Origin: Chlorobiota bacterium
GTDB lineage: Bacteria; Bacteroidota; Bacteroidia; Bacteroidales; F082
Assembly (NCBI GenBank): GCA_030619415.1
Contig: JAUXBM010000082.1
Location: 1 to 7,404 of the forward strand
Length of the DNA: 7,404 nt
Reading direction: 5' to 3'
Position numbers and translations under genes: made by a program. Numbering within the stretch: the stretch's first letter is position 1; the number at the start of each line of letters is the position of its first letter. Under the pieces are notes generated by a model. That model saw only the letters and a program-made list of their open reading frames with translations, was not told where the DNA came from and did no database searches. Shown here piece by piece: positions 1-5,926 of the stretch.

Positions 1-51
1 AAAGCTGTCAAAGGAGAAAAAGTAGGAACAATTATATCAAACCAAAGCTAA
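1..51 (+). CDS. pyrH: UMP kinase, C-terminal end only (partial)
   Basis: Only the last 16 codons and a TAA stop are present, reading KAVKGEKVGTIISNQS; the gene begins upstream of the window. The GEK-x-GT-x-I ending matches the final beta strand of bacterial UMP kinase (UMP + ATP to UDP + ADP, cytoplasmic pyrimidine synthesis). The frr gene follows 62 bases downstream on the same strand, and pyrH-frr is one of the most conserved gene pairs in bacteria, which supports the call independently. Seen: the short peptide and its position. Inferred: the identity, because no catalytic residues fall inside the window. Confidence 0.8.
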   Translation, partial: KAVKGEKVGTIISNQS

Positions 52-83
52 TTTTGTTTTGGTTATTATCAGGTAAGAATTGT

Positions 84-91
84 TAAATTTG
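84..91 (+). promoter_or_regulatory. Candidate Bacteroidota -7 promoter box for frr
   Basis: TAAATTTG is an exact match to the Bacteroidota -7 consensus TAnnTTTG. A TTTG at 58-61 could serve as the -33 element; its 22-base spacer is slightly longer than the usual 19-21. A transcript starting just downstream would have a leader of roughly 15-20 bases before the frr ATG. This suggests frr can be transcribed separately from pyrH. An eight-base motif with four fixed T/A positions and a TTTG core can occur by chance in an AT-rich gap. Confidence 0.4.
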
Positions 92-113
92 TGGGTCTTA
101 AAAACCAGAAGTC

Positions 114-677
114 ATGACAGATGATGCCATTTTATGCCTTGATGAGGCAGAAGAGAACATGGAACATGCCATTGAGCATCTTGAAAGAGAATTTCAAAAA
201 GTAAGGGCTGGTAAAGCCAACCCGAATATGTTGAGTGGGGTTAGGGTTGAGTATTATGGTGTTATGACACCCATTGAACAAACAGCCAACATCAATACCC
301 CCGACCCCCGGCAAATCATTGTTCAGCCGTTCGATAAAAGTGCTATCCATGAAATAGAGAAGGCAATCCTTAATGCGAACCTTGGATTTAATCCTCAGAA
401 TGAAGGGGAAATCATTCGCATTCAGGTACCTCAATTAACCGAGGAACGCAGGATTGAACTGGTAAAGAAAGCGAAACATATTGGGGAAGAAACCAAAATA
501 GGTGTTCGAAATGCACGACGTCACGCCAACGATGAAGCAAAAAGCCTTGAAAAAGATGGAATGCCGGAAGATGAAGCCAAGCACCTGGCTGATGAAATCC
601 AAAAATTAACCGATAAGTTTACTGATAAAATCGACCACCTCGTCGATGCGAAAGAAAAAGATGTAATGACGGTATAA
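114..677 (+). CDS. frr: Ribosome recycling factor
   Basis: This 187-residue protein is the usual length for ribosome recycling factor, which with EF-G and IF3 splits the post-termination ribosome so that its subunits can be reused. It acts in the cytoplasm on the 70S ribosome. The KVRAGKANP stretch (residues 29-37) marks the hinge into domain II. Domain II (about 31-104) contains YYG-x-MTP (47-53), an NTPDPRQIIVQPFDK stretch (61-75) and the return strand near IRIQVPQLTEERR (101-113). The C-terminal helix carries VRNARRHAND (131-140), the conserved arginine-rich face that contacts rRNA. The ATG at 114 gives the expected short helix before the hinge, and no clear Shine-Dalgarno sequence precedes it, as is normal in this phylum. 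It lies 62 bases after pyrH and ends at a strong hairpin. Nothing is missing or unusual. Confidence 0.98.
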   Translation: MTDDAILCLDEAEENMEHAIEHLEREFQKVRAGKANPNMLSGVRVEYYGVMTPIEQTANINTPDPRQIIVQPFDKSAIHEIEKAILNANLGFNPQNEGEIIRIQVPQLTEERRIELVKKAKHIGEETKIGVRNARRHANDEAKSLEKDGMPEDEAKHLADEIQKLTDKFTDKIDHLVDAKEKDVMTV

Positions 678-698
678 AACCTGTTTTTACGAGAAAAC

Positions 699-734
699 AA
701 AAAATCCCTGGCATTCAATTGGCAGGGATTTTTT
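699..734. terminator. Bidirectional intrinsic terminator between frr and the holin-like gene
   Basis: A perfect 12-bp inverted repeat pairs 699-710 (AAAAAATCCCTG) with 723-734, leaving a 12-base loop. The GC-containing core (CCCTG/CAGGG) is flanked by an A-run on the left and a T-run on the right, so either strand yields a hairpin followed by a U-tract. It sits between the frr stop (677) and the end of the convergent minus-strand gene (763), so it can end transcription from both sides. Confidence 0.88.
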
Positions 735-762
735 GGTTGGTTTTTTCTGAAACGAATCACTA

Positions 763-1419
763 TTAATCATTGCTTTCTTCCAACTCTTGCGATTTGCCCT
801 TGTCTTTTTTACGTCGTTTCTTTTTTGACCCACCCCTCAATTTGTTGACCAGCGAATAGGTCATTCGGGCAATATTGGAGGTAGTTACAAATGTTTTATA
901 AACGCTTTTGGCCATCCCCTGAACAACATTTACAATTGTAAATGTTTTGCCTGCCTTTTGAAATTTTTCTTTAAGGTCGTCCTCTTCATTTTCAAGAATA
1001 TCTTTGTAATTGGCAATTTGTAATTCAAGGCTTTCTTTTGTTTTATAAGATGCGGATGTTATTGGATCGGCATCGTCTCCAAGAAAAATATTACCAAACA
1101 TCTTCCTCAAAGGAGAGAAAATCAGTTGTTGCCGGAAAACAATTAATACCAGGCCGATTACAATGTAGAATAAGGAAACCAGCAGAAATCCATGCAATCG
1201 TTCGCCAAAAGAAGTATACCATTCAACAAATGAAAAGGAGAGGAACAGTAAAATAAATCCACTTACGCCAAGTAACAGTAAAAAAAGAGCAAACATAGAT
1301 GATAACTCACTTAATCTTTTTGTGAGTATCAACTTTTGATACTTAACCTGCAAATCAACATAATGCTTTAATCCCACCAAAGCTTGCTTCAGTGAGTTTT
1401 CGAAATTGCCACTCTCCAT
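763..1419 (-). CDS. Phage-holin-superfamily-like (YqjE-like) inner-membrane protein
   Basis: This is a 218-residue membrane protein. It has an amphipathic N-terminal helix (about 5-38), two hydrophobic segments (about 40-65 and 76-96) joined by a short loop, then a charged, helical C-terminal half. That half includes an acidic stretch near 142-149 (LENEEDDL) and a lysine/arginine-rich tail at 199-209. The two-helix hairpin after an amphipathic helix resembles the Phage_holin_3_6/YqjE group. Despite the family name, these are mostly chromosomal envelope proteins of unclear role, not lysis proteins. It starts 18 bases after the YtxH gene on the same strand, so the two are almost certainly co-transcribed. 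The C-terminal half is longer than the compact YqjE proteins I know, and I assign it no function. The family assignment rests on topology and neighbourhood, not on a catalytic motif; membrane location is more secure. Confidence 0.62.
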   Translation of the reverse strand: MESGNFENSLKQALVGLKHYVDLQVKYQKLILTKRLSELSSMFALFLLLLGVSGFILLFLSFSFVEWYTSFGERLHGFLLVSLFYIVIGLVLIVFRQQLIFSPLRKMFGNIFLGDDADPITSASYKTKESLELQIANYKDILENEEDDLKEKFQKAGKTFTIVNVVQGMAKSVYKTFVTTSNIARMTYSLVNKLRGGSKKKRRKKDKGKSQELEESND

Positions 1420-1437
1420 ATTCTGCAGAAATAATTG

Positions 1438-1743
1438 CTATTTAGCAGTTGAAGTTTTTTTCTTGACGTCATCAAGGACTTCAACAGTTCCTTTTTTAAC
1501 GTCTTCCATCACTTCGGCAGCACCTTTTTTAACGTCTTCCATCACTTCGGTAACGCTGTCCTTCAGGTCATCGAATTTGTTATAAAATTCATCTGCCCAT
1601 TCTTTTGATTTTTCGGTTACTTTTTTGCGGGTTTCTTCACCTGTTTCAGGTGCAAAAAGTAATCCGGCGAGGGCGCCAATCGCGCCGCCTACTACCAGGC
1701 CTGCAATAAATGCAAATCCTGAACTTGAACCACTGTCACTCAT
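1438..1743 (-). CDS. YtxH-domain small envelope protein with 11-residue helical repeats
   Basis: This 101-residue protein has a glycine-rich transmembrane segment (about 9-30, with GLVVGGAIGALAGLLF at 15-30) followed by APETGEETRKK (31-41). A small-residue helix followed by LLFAPxxGxExR is the signature of the YtxH family, known as a general-stress-associated gene in Bacillus. The rest is a charged helix. Residues 64-96 consist of three tandem 11-residue units (VTEVMEDVKKG, AAEVMEDVKKG, TVEVLDDVKKK), a period typical of amphipathic, surface-lying helices such as those of LEA proteins and apolipoproteins. The likely topology is a single inner-membrane anchor with a long amphipathic tail. It is the first gene of a two-gene unit with the holin-like gene 18 bases downstream. 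The exact role is unknown; an envelope stress role is inferred from relatives. Confidence 0.82.
   Translation of the reverse strand: MSDSGSSSGFAFIAGLVVGGAIGALAGLLFAPETGEETRKKVTEKSKEWADEFYNKFDDLKDSVTEVMEDVKKGAAEVMEDVKKGTVEVLDDVKKKTSTAK
1456..1554 (-). repeat. Three tandem 33-base in-frame repeats in the ytxH-like gene
   Basis: Units lie at 1522-1554, 1489-1521 and 1456-1488 in coding order. The first two share 28 identical consecutive bases (1523-1550 and 1490-1517). The third has diverged but keeps the VxxDVKK pattern. Near-identity at the DNA level suggests a recent internal duplication, so copy number may vary between strains. Confidence 0.85.
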
Positions 1744-1790
1744 TTTTTAGGATTTTAAGTTTATACTAGTGTAATTTGTTAATGTCTATA

Positions 1791-1798
1791 CAAATATA
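1791..1798 (-). promoter_or_regulatory. Candidate -7 promoter box for the ytxH/holin-like unit
   Basis: On the minus strand this reads TATATTTG, an exact TAnnTTTG match, 47 bases before the ytxH start. I see no convincing TTTG -33 element at the usual distance. It lies in the 74-base gap after the AI-2E gene, so the ytxH unit can plausibly be transcribed on its own. Confidence 0.42.
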
Positions 1799-1817
1799 AC
1801 GAAAAAGAGGGGAAAAG

Positions 1818-2921
1818 TTACATCTTTTGTGTTAAAAATTTTACCAGCTTCATCCGCTGCGCAAATTCACGGGCAATAACTTTGATAACGGTATAGGTTG
1901 GGATGGCAAGGATCATGCCCGCAATACCTGCTAATTTCCCTCCAACAATAATTACAAGGAATACTTCTACCGGATGCGCTTTCACCCTCCGTGAATAAAT
2001 TTGCGGTTGCAGCACAAAATTGTCAACCATATTGGCCACTCCAAATACAGCAATCACGGTGATTATTGTAATCAGCAAACTGTCGTAATTGCCCATGCTG
2101 AGTTCTGAAAGTGTGGCGAGAATAATACCCAGTACTGCCCCGATAATTGGCCCCAGATAAGGGATTACATTCATCAACCCACCAAAAAAACCAATAAGCA
2201 GTGCGTTGGGGACATCAAAAATCAGCAAGCCTGCCGATTCAATCGTCATCATAATGACAATCTCCAAAAGGATACCGTGAAAATATTTTACCAACAACAG
2301 TTTTGAATCGTGCAATACGCGTGCAATATTTTCGGCGTGCTCATCCGGTGTTAGTACCAAAATAAAATTCTTTGCAATGTTCTCTTCCAGTAAAAAATAA
2401 AATGTCAAAAAAAGGATGATGAACGTACCCATAAAAACCGAACCTGTGGCTGAAACCAGGTTTGCAAAAAAATTGGTAAACTGTGTCAGGTTCAACAGAT
2501 CGGATATCTGATCTTCGATATAATGTGCAATGGTTTCCCCGGAACTGATCACATTGTATTGTACCAGGAATTCGTTGAGCGATATCAGTGGGGCACGGTA
2601 ATATTCAACAAATTCATCAACATCTATTGCAGATATCACATTTGCCTGTTTTATGATTAGCGGGACGATAATTAAAACGAACAACCCAAATATCAGTAAC
2701 ATGGTAAGCAGGGTAATCGTGGCGCTCACCGCATGTGGCATCGTTCGTTTTCCAATCCGGATTTTATTCAGGCGCTTTACCAGCGGATTGCCCATCAACG
2801 ATAAAAATATAGCCACTATGATGTAACCGACCAATGCTGAAAAATACCAAAACACAAAACCAATAATCGCAATCGTGGCGATGATTCTTAAATAAGAAGT
2901 GACAACATTTTTGGCCGGCAT
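1818..2921 (-). CDS. AI-2E family transporter (PerM/TqsA-like membrane protein)
   Basis: This 367-residue polytopic inner-membrane protein has the usual length and layout of the AI-2E transporter family. A hydrophobic N-terminal pair spans about 12-45, a helix about 68-91, then a soluble segment about 95-150. Further helices lie near 155-178, 213-236, 239-269, 281-299 and 317-348. Family hallmarks are GLMNVIPYLGPIIG (248-261), DNFVLQPQIYSRRV (300-313) with HPVEVF (316-321), and GIAGMILAIP (332-341). Members have been linked to autoinducer-2 export (TqsA) and to Na+(Li+)/H+ antiport, so the substrate cannot be assigned from sequence. No AI-2 synthase or sensor is nearby. It lies 75 bases downstream of the DUF5686 gene and has its own candidate -7 box, so co-transcription is uncertain. 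There is no Shine-Dalgarno sequence, and the MPAK start gives a normal N-terminus. Confidence 0.93.
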   Translation of the reverse strand: MPAKNVVTSYLRIIATIAIIGFVFWYFSALVGYIIVAIFLSLMGNPLVKRLNKIRIGKRTMPHAVSATITLLTMLLIFGLFVLIIVPLIIKQANVISAIDVDEFVEYYRAPLISLNEFLVQYNVISSGETIAHYIEDQISDLLNLTQFTNFFANLVSATGSVFMGTFIILFLTFYFLLEENIAKNFILVLTPDEHAENIARVLHDSKLLLVKYFHGILLEIVIMMTIESAGLLIFDVPNALLIGFFGGLMNVIPYLGPIIGAVLGIILATLSELSMGNYDSLLITIITVIAVFGVANMVDNFVLQPQIYSRRVKAHPVEVFLVIIVGGKLAGIAGMILAIPTYTVIKVIAREFAQRMKLVKFLTQKM

Positions 2922-2940
2922 AGTCGTTATTAGTTTACAG

Positions 2941-2948
2941 CAAAGTTA
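2941..2948 (-). promoter_or_regulatory. Candidate -7 promoter box for the AI-2E family gene
   Basis: The minus strand reads TAACTTTG, an exact TAnnTTTG match, 19 bases before the ATG. That implies a very short leader. No clear -33 TTTG is visible at 19-21 bases upstream, so the call rests on one element only. Confidence 0.4.
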
Positions 2949-2996
2949 TATTTATTCCTGAACGGGGATATCATCGATTCATCCAAAATAAAAATG

Positions 2997-5471
2997 CTAG
3001 TCAAATCCATAAAACAAGGTTATTTTGTAGCCAAAATTAAGTGAAACATTGTCGTGGGTGTAAGGTCCATATCGATATAAAACCCCAATACCCAGATCAT
3101 AAAACCGCAAATCAAGCATCTTCCTGATAACGATTCCTGATTCATAATATCCTTTCTCCAGGGTATTAAAATCGATGTTGTGATGGTCAGAAGTATGACT
3201 CATTGTTCCAAAAGCAATATTGGTGATCAGCACCAGTTCGGGATGCCATTTTTTAAAATCGACGAGCAGGTTTTTAAAGTTATGAGACAGGAAAGCAGAG
3301 GCATACGTATCGGAATAGAATTCGTTGGTTGCCATGGTTCCGAAGCTGTTCGGCGCATATAAAGTGAACATCCGATAGGTTCCGGGAGCATTATAATTGT
3401 TGTTGATTGGTACTTCTCCAAGAATAAATCCACCCATGATTCTGTATGAAAATTCGCCGAGGTATTTTATGTAAATGGCATCGTCAATTTTAATATCGAA
3501 GCGATCATAACTATATTCCCCATTCAGAAAGCCATCGAACCCATGGGTATAATTGAACCAAACAACAGGGTAGTCGGAACCAAATGAAAATTGGCCCTTG
3601 GTTGTTTGGATGGTTCGTTCCCTGAATGCAAAACGAAATCCGATTATCAGGTCGGTGAAATTAAAAACAGTCTGTGGGTCGCTGATATCCCCGTTGGGCG
3701 TGAATTCATAATTCCCGAATGCTTTCTTTTCCTGGAGCCTGAAGCCAATGTTCCATTTAAAATCCCTCATTGGCCTTACTTTAAAGGAATAGTGTAATTC
3801 CCCGCCAAATGTCATGTTCATCTGGCTGACGAAAAAGCGATAGAAATTATCTGGTTTCCATATTTGATTCTGATCAGTTCCAAACGCGACATCTCCGCTG
3901 GCAATGGTTTTGTTGTAGAATTTAAGCCTGATCTTTGATTGCGACCTTTTATGGAGCATCGCGCTGAAGTCAACCCCGTACTTTGTATTTTTATCCCTGA
4001 AACCGTAGCCAAAGAATCCACCGAACTTTACAACTTTCGACACGCGGTCGTTCGTATGCAGTCCGACCCCCAGATAAAGGCCTTCAAAATTATTGTAATG
4101 GATTAATTTGTCGATGTCGATATCGATTGGCCCAAGGGGTATCCTGCCGGTCATTAAAGTTTGCAAAATGCCTGCCAATCTTTCAAAGTTGGCCTCCTTT
4201 CCCAACGAATCAATTACCCGGTAAGTTTCCTTTTCGCGATCTGTCAGGCTGTCGATGCGGTATTCGCGCCAGAATTCACCGGTCTTTTTGGAGGCATCAG
4301 ATTCAATTTCCACTTCGCTGTAGCCGAACTCACGCTTTTTTATGTCGGGACTTAAGTCTATTTCTCTAATATAACTCCGTCCGTTGCCTACCAGGTGGTA
4401 AACTTCATCACCGGCAGGAACCTGGAAATTGGAGAAAATCACATCGGTGTGCAATTGGCTTGGAAACCACTGATTCTGTGTGAATTCATACAGTTGTTCA
4501 ATTTTTACAATGATACCGGTTGTGTCGTTGGCAGGTTGTGCTTTCACATTCTGGATTGCCCAACGCTTGCTGTTGATGCTTAAAAAACCGGTCATCCCTT
4601 CAAACCTGGTTCTTTTCAACGGCCTGAAAGAAATGATGAAGACCGTATCACGGGTGTCGGTATAAGTGGTGTCTTCAATTAAAAAGAAGTATTTTTTTGT
4701 GCTTCCGCGACTGATTGGATTGATGTATTTTCGGTTAACAATGCTGATCAGTTCATCGTAAAAAGAAGTGGATTGAATCTGGGAGATCATGAATGCCATC
4801 ATCGGATCTCTAAAGCCTGAAACTTTTGTGGCCAACACGGTTTCCTGGTTAAGGCCAGGTGACTTATACATTCGCTCAGTAACGGTTTCCATGAGGAAGA
4901 TATCCTGTTTCTCAAGCAGTTTTTTTATATCAATCCCACTGGTATCTATCAGTGCAGTGTCAATCGGTATCGTGTCCAACTGTACAATGTCCTTCGTCTT
5001 GTCCTTCCCCTTCAGTGAATCAAGATCAAGCGTGATCACCATTTTGTCGTAGGAAACATACTTAAACGCATCCAGTTTTTTAGGGTCATTCCGGTGGCGG
5101 TTGGCAAAAACGCTGTCGATGATGCGGTGGGCCGGGTTCAAACCCGGAAATATTTCTACCTCGTCAAGATCATACCTCTTTTCGGCCAGGAATATTTTTT
5201 GTTTCTCCCGTTTATCATCAATGGTGTGGTTCAATATTTCATAACCTACATAAGTGAGCTTTAAACAACAATCTTTTTTCTTGACATAAAGTTTAAACTT
5301 GCCATCGATGTCAGTGGTTGTTCCCCTGCCACTTGAGCTGAGAATATGCACAAATGCCAGCGGTTTTTTTGTGGATTTATCTTTTACCACACCCGAGATC
5401 AGGATATTTTGCGCAGCGGCAAAAACCGGAAATAGTAATAAAATAAGGAGAAGTGACCTGAGATGCTGCAT
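2997..5471 (-). CDS. DUF5686 and carboxypeptidase-like regulatory domain outer-membrane protein
   Basis: This 824-residue protein begins with a signal peptide (basic start, hydrophobic core about 6-17, likely cleavage after AAA at 18-20, before Gln; no lipobox Cys). Residues about 23-95 form a carboxypeptidase-D-regulatory-like beta-sandwich (ISGVVKDKSTKKPLAFVHI at 25-43, TDIDGKFKL at 53-61, LTYVGYE at 72-78). This is the same fold that precedes many Bacteroidota outer-membrane barrels. The DUF5686 signature follows: ETVTERMYKSPG (195-206), KVSGFRDP (216-223), QIQSTSFYDE (231-240) and a strand-rich stretch ending FEGMTGFLSI (290-299). The C-terminal 350 or so residues alternate aromatic and polar residues in a beta-barrel pattern and end in the strand NFGYKITLFYGFD. 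There is no TonB plug, so it is not a SusC-type transporter. The function of the family is unknown, and surface or outer-membrane location is inferred. It follows the MazG-like gene by 68 bases on the same strand, with no functional link evident. Confidence 0.9.
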   Translation of the reverse strand: MQHLRSLLLILLLFPVFAAAQNILISGVVKDKSTKKPLAFVHILSSSGRGTTTDIDGKFKLYVKKKDCCLKLTYVGYEILNHTIDDKREKQKIFLAEKRYDLDEVEIFPGLNPAHRIIDSVFANRHRNDPKKLDAFKYVSYDKMVITLDLDSLKGKDKTKDIVQLDTIPIDTALIDTSGIDIKKLLEKQDIFLMETVTERMYKSPGLNQETVLATKVSGFRDPMMAFMISQIQSTSFYDELISIVNRKYINPISRGSTKKYFFLIEDTTYTDTRDTVFIISFRPLKRTRFEGMTGFLSINSKRWAIQNVKAQPANDTTGIIVKIEQLYEFTQNQWFPSQLHTDVIFSNFQVPAGDEVYHLVGNGRSYIREIDLSPDIKKREFGYSEVEIESDASKKTGEFWREYRIDSLTDREKETYRVIDSLGKEANFERLAGILQTLMTGRIPLGPIDIDIDKLIHYNNFEGLYLGVGLHTNDRVSKVVKFGGFFGYGFRDKNTKYGVDFSAMLHKRSQSKIRLKFYNKTIASGDVAFGTDQNQIWKPDNFYRFFVSQMNMTFGGELHYSFKVRPMRDFKWNIGFRLQEKKAFGNYEFTPNGDISDPQTVFNFTDLIIGFRFAFRERTIQTTKGQFSFGSDYPVVWFNYTHGFDGFLNGEYSYDRFDIKIDDAIYIKYLGEFSYRIMGGFILGEVPINNNYNAPGTYRMFTLYAPNSFGTMATNEFYSDTYASAFLSHNFKNLLVDFKKWHPELVLITNIAFGTMSHTSDHHNIDFNTLEKGYYESGIVIRKMLDLRFYDLGIGVLYRYGPYTHDNVSLNFGYKITLFYGFD

Positions 5472-5539
5472 ACAACTAAAACAAATGCTTGCGGTTTAAG
5501 TTCGGGGTAAAATTACTGATTTGATGCTTGATTAACGTT

Positions 5540-5866
5540 TTAGTTTAGTTTTTCATTGTTCCGATGGCGGTCTTTGTCGCGACTGTCTTTTTTAAGCAGG
5601 TTTTTTTCGAGTGCTTCGGTAAGGTCAACACCGGTTTGGTTTGCGAGGCAGATCAGCACAAAAAGTACATCAGCCATTTCGTCGGCAAGATCAACTTCTT
5701 CGTCTGATTTTTTAAAAGATTGTTCCCCGTATTTGCGGGCGATAATCCTGGCCACTTCCCCCACTTCTTCGGTAAGTATTGCCATATTGGTCAGTTCGTT
5801 AAAGTAACGTACGCCGGTAGTGTTAATCCATTGGTCGATGCGTTGCTGGGCTTGTTTTATTGTCAT
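5540..5866 (-). CDS. MazG-like nucleotide pyrophosphohydrolase
   Basis: This 108-residue, single-domain member of the all-alpha NTP pyrophosphatase (MazG) superfamily is expected to hydrolyse a (d)NTP to the monophosphate and pyrophosphate in the cytoplasm, probably cleaning the nucleotide pool. The metal-binding motif EExxE is at residues 33-37 (EEVGE) and the matching ExxD at 63-66 (EMAD), both intact. The C-terminal RDKDRHRNNEKLN (96-108) matches the ending common to short Bacteroidota homologues. It is about half the length of classical two-domain MazG and close to the short dCTPase/RS21-C6-like and MazG-like proteins, so the exact substrate is not predictable. It is divergent from the RNA methyltransferase gene across 60 bases and is the first gene of the minus-strand block. 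No toxin gene lies beside it, so no link to mazEF is implied. Confidence 0.92.
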   Translation of the reverse strand: MTIKQAQQRIDQWINTTGVRYFNELTNMAILTEEVGEVARIIARKYGEQSFKKSDEEVDLADEMADVLFVLICLANQTGVDLTEALEKNLLKKDSRDKDRHRNNEKLN

Positions 5867-5900
5867 AAGTTTAATTATTTATAGTATCTATTCAACCCTC

Positions 5901-5920
5901 GCTAAAATAACTAATTTAGC
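5901..5920. promoter_or_regulatory. Palindromic element in the divergent promoter gap
   Basis: A 6-bp inverted repeat (GCTAAA, 8 bases, TTTAGC) lies in the 60-base gap between the divergent MazG-like and RlmL-like genes. Each half includes a one-mismatch version of the -7 box: TAATTTAG at 5912-5919 (+) and TATTTTAG at 5902-5909 (-), both deviating at the same position. It could be two back-to-back promoters or an operator. If the plus-strand box is real, the RlmL-like mRNA would be nearly leaderless, with the ATG 7 bases downstream. Six-bp arms in AT-rich DNA are weak evidence. Confidence 0.3.
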
Positions 5921-5926
5921 CCAATT

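Noticed and set aside
40..64. 7-bp hairpin AACCAAA/TTTGGTT overlapping the pyrH stop, as a terminator
   Set aside because: The stem is AT-rich and is followed by TATTATC, not a U-tract. It is more likely chance, and the frr gene follows at once.
763..1419. Prophage lysis gene, because of the holin-like topology
   Set aside because: No endolysin, structural or integrase genes are nearby. The long charged C-terminal half and the pairing with YtxH fit a chromosomal envelope protein.
1818..2921. Quorum-sensing locus based on the AI-2E family name
   Set aside because: The family name is historical. No luxS, lsr or sensor gene is present, and relatives include cation antiporters.
4127..5052. Plus-strand open frames of 60-90 codons inside the large minus-strand gene
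   Set aside because: They lie antisense to well-conserved coding sequence, show no recognisable motifs, and have compositions expected of shadow frames.
2997..5471. SusC/TonB-dependent receptor, because of the carboxypeptidase-regulatory domain
   Set aside because: No plug domain or TonB box follows the N-terminal domain; the middle carries DUF5686 motifs, and no susD follows.
5540..5866. Toxin-antitoxin (mazEF-type) or phage-defence module around the MazG-like gene
   Set aside because: MazG is a nucleotide pyrophosphohydrolase, and no mazE/mazF-like or defence gene lies beside it. The context is housekeeping.
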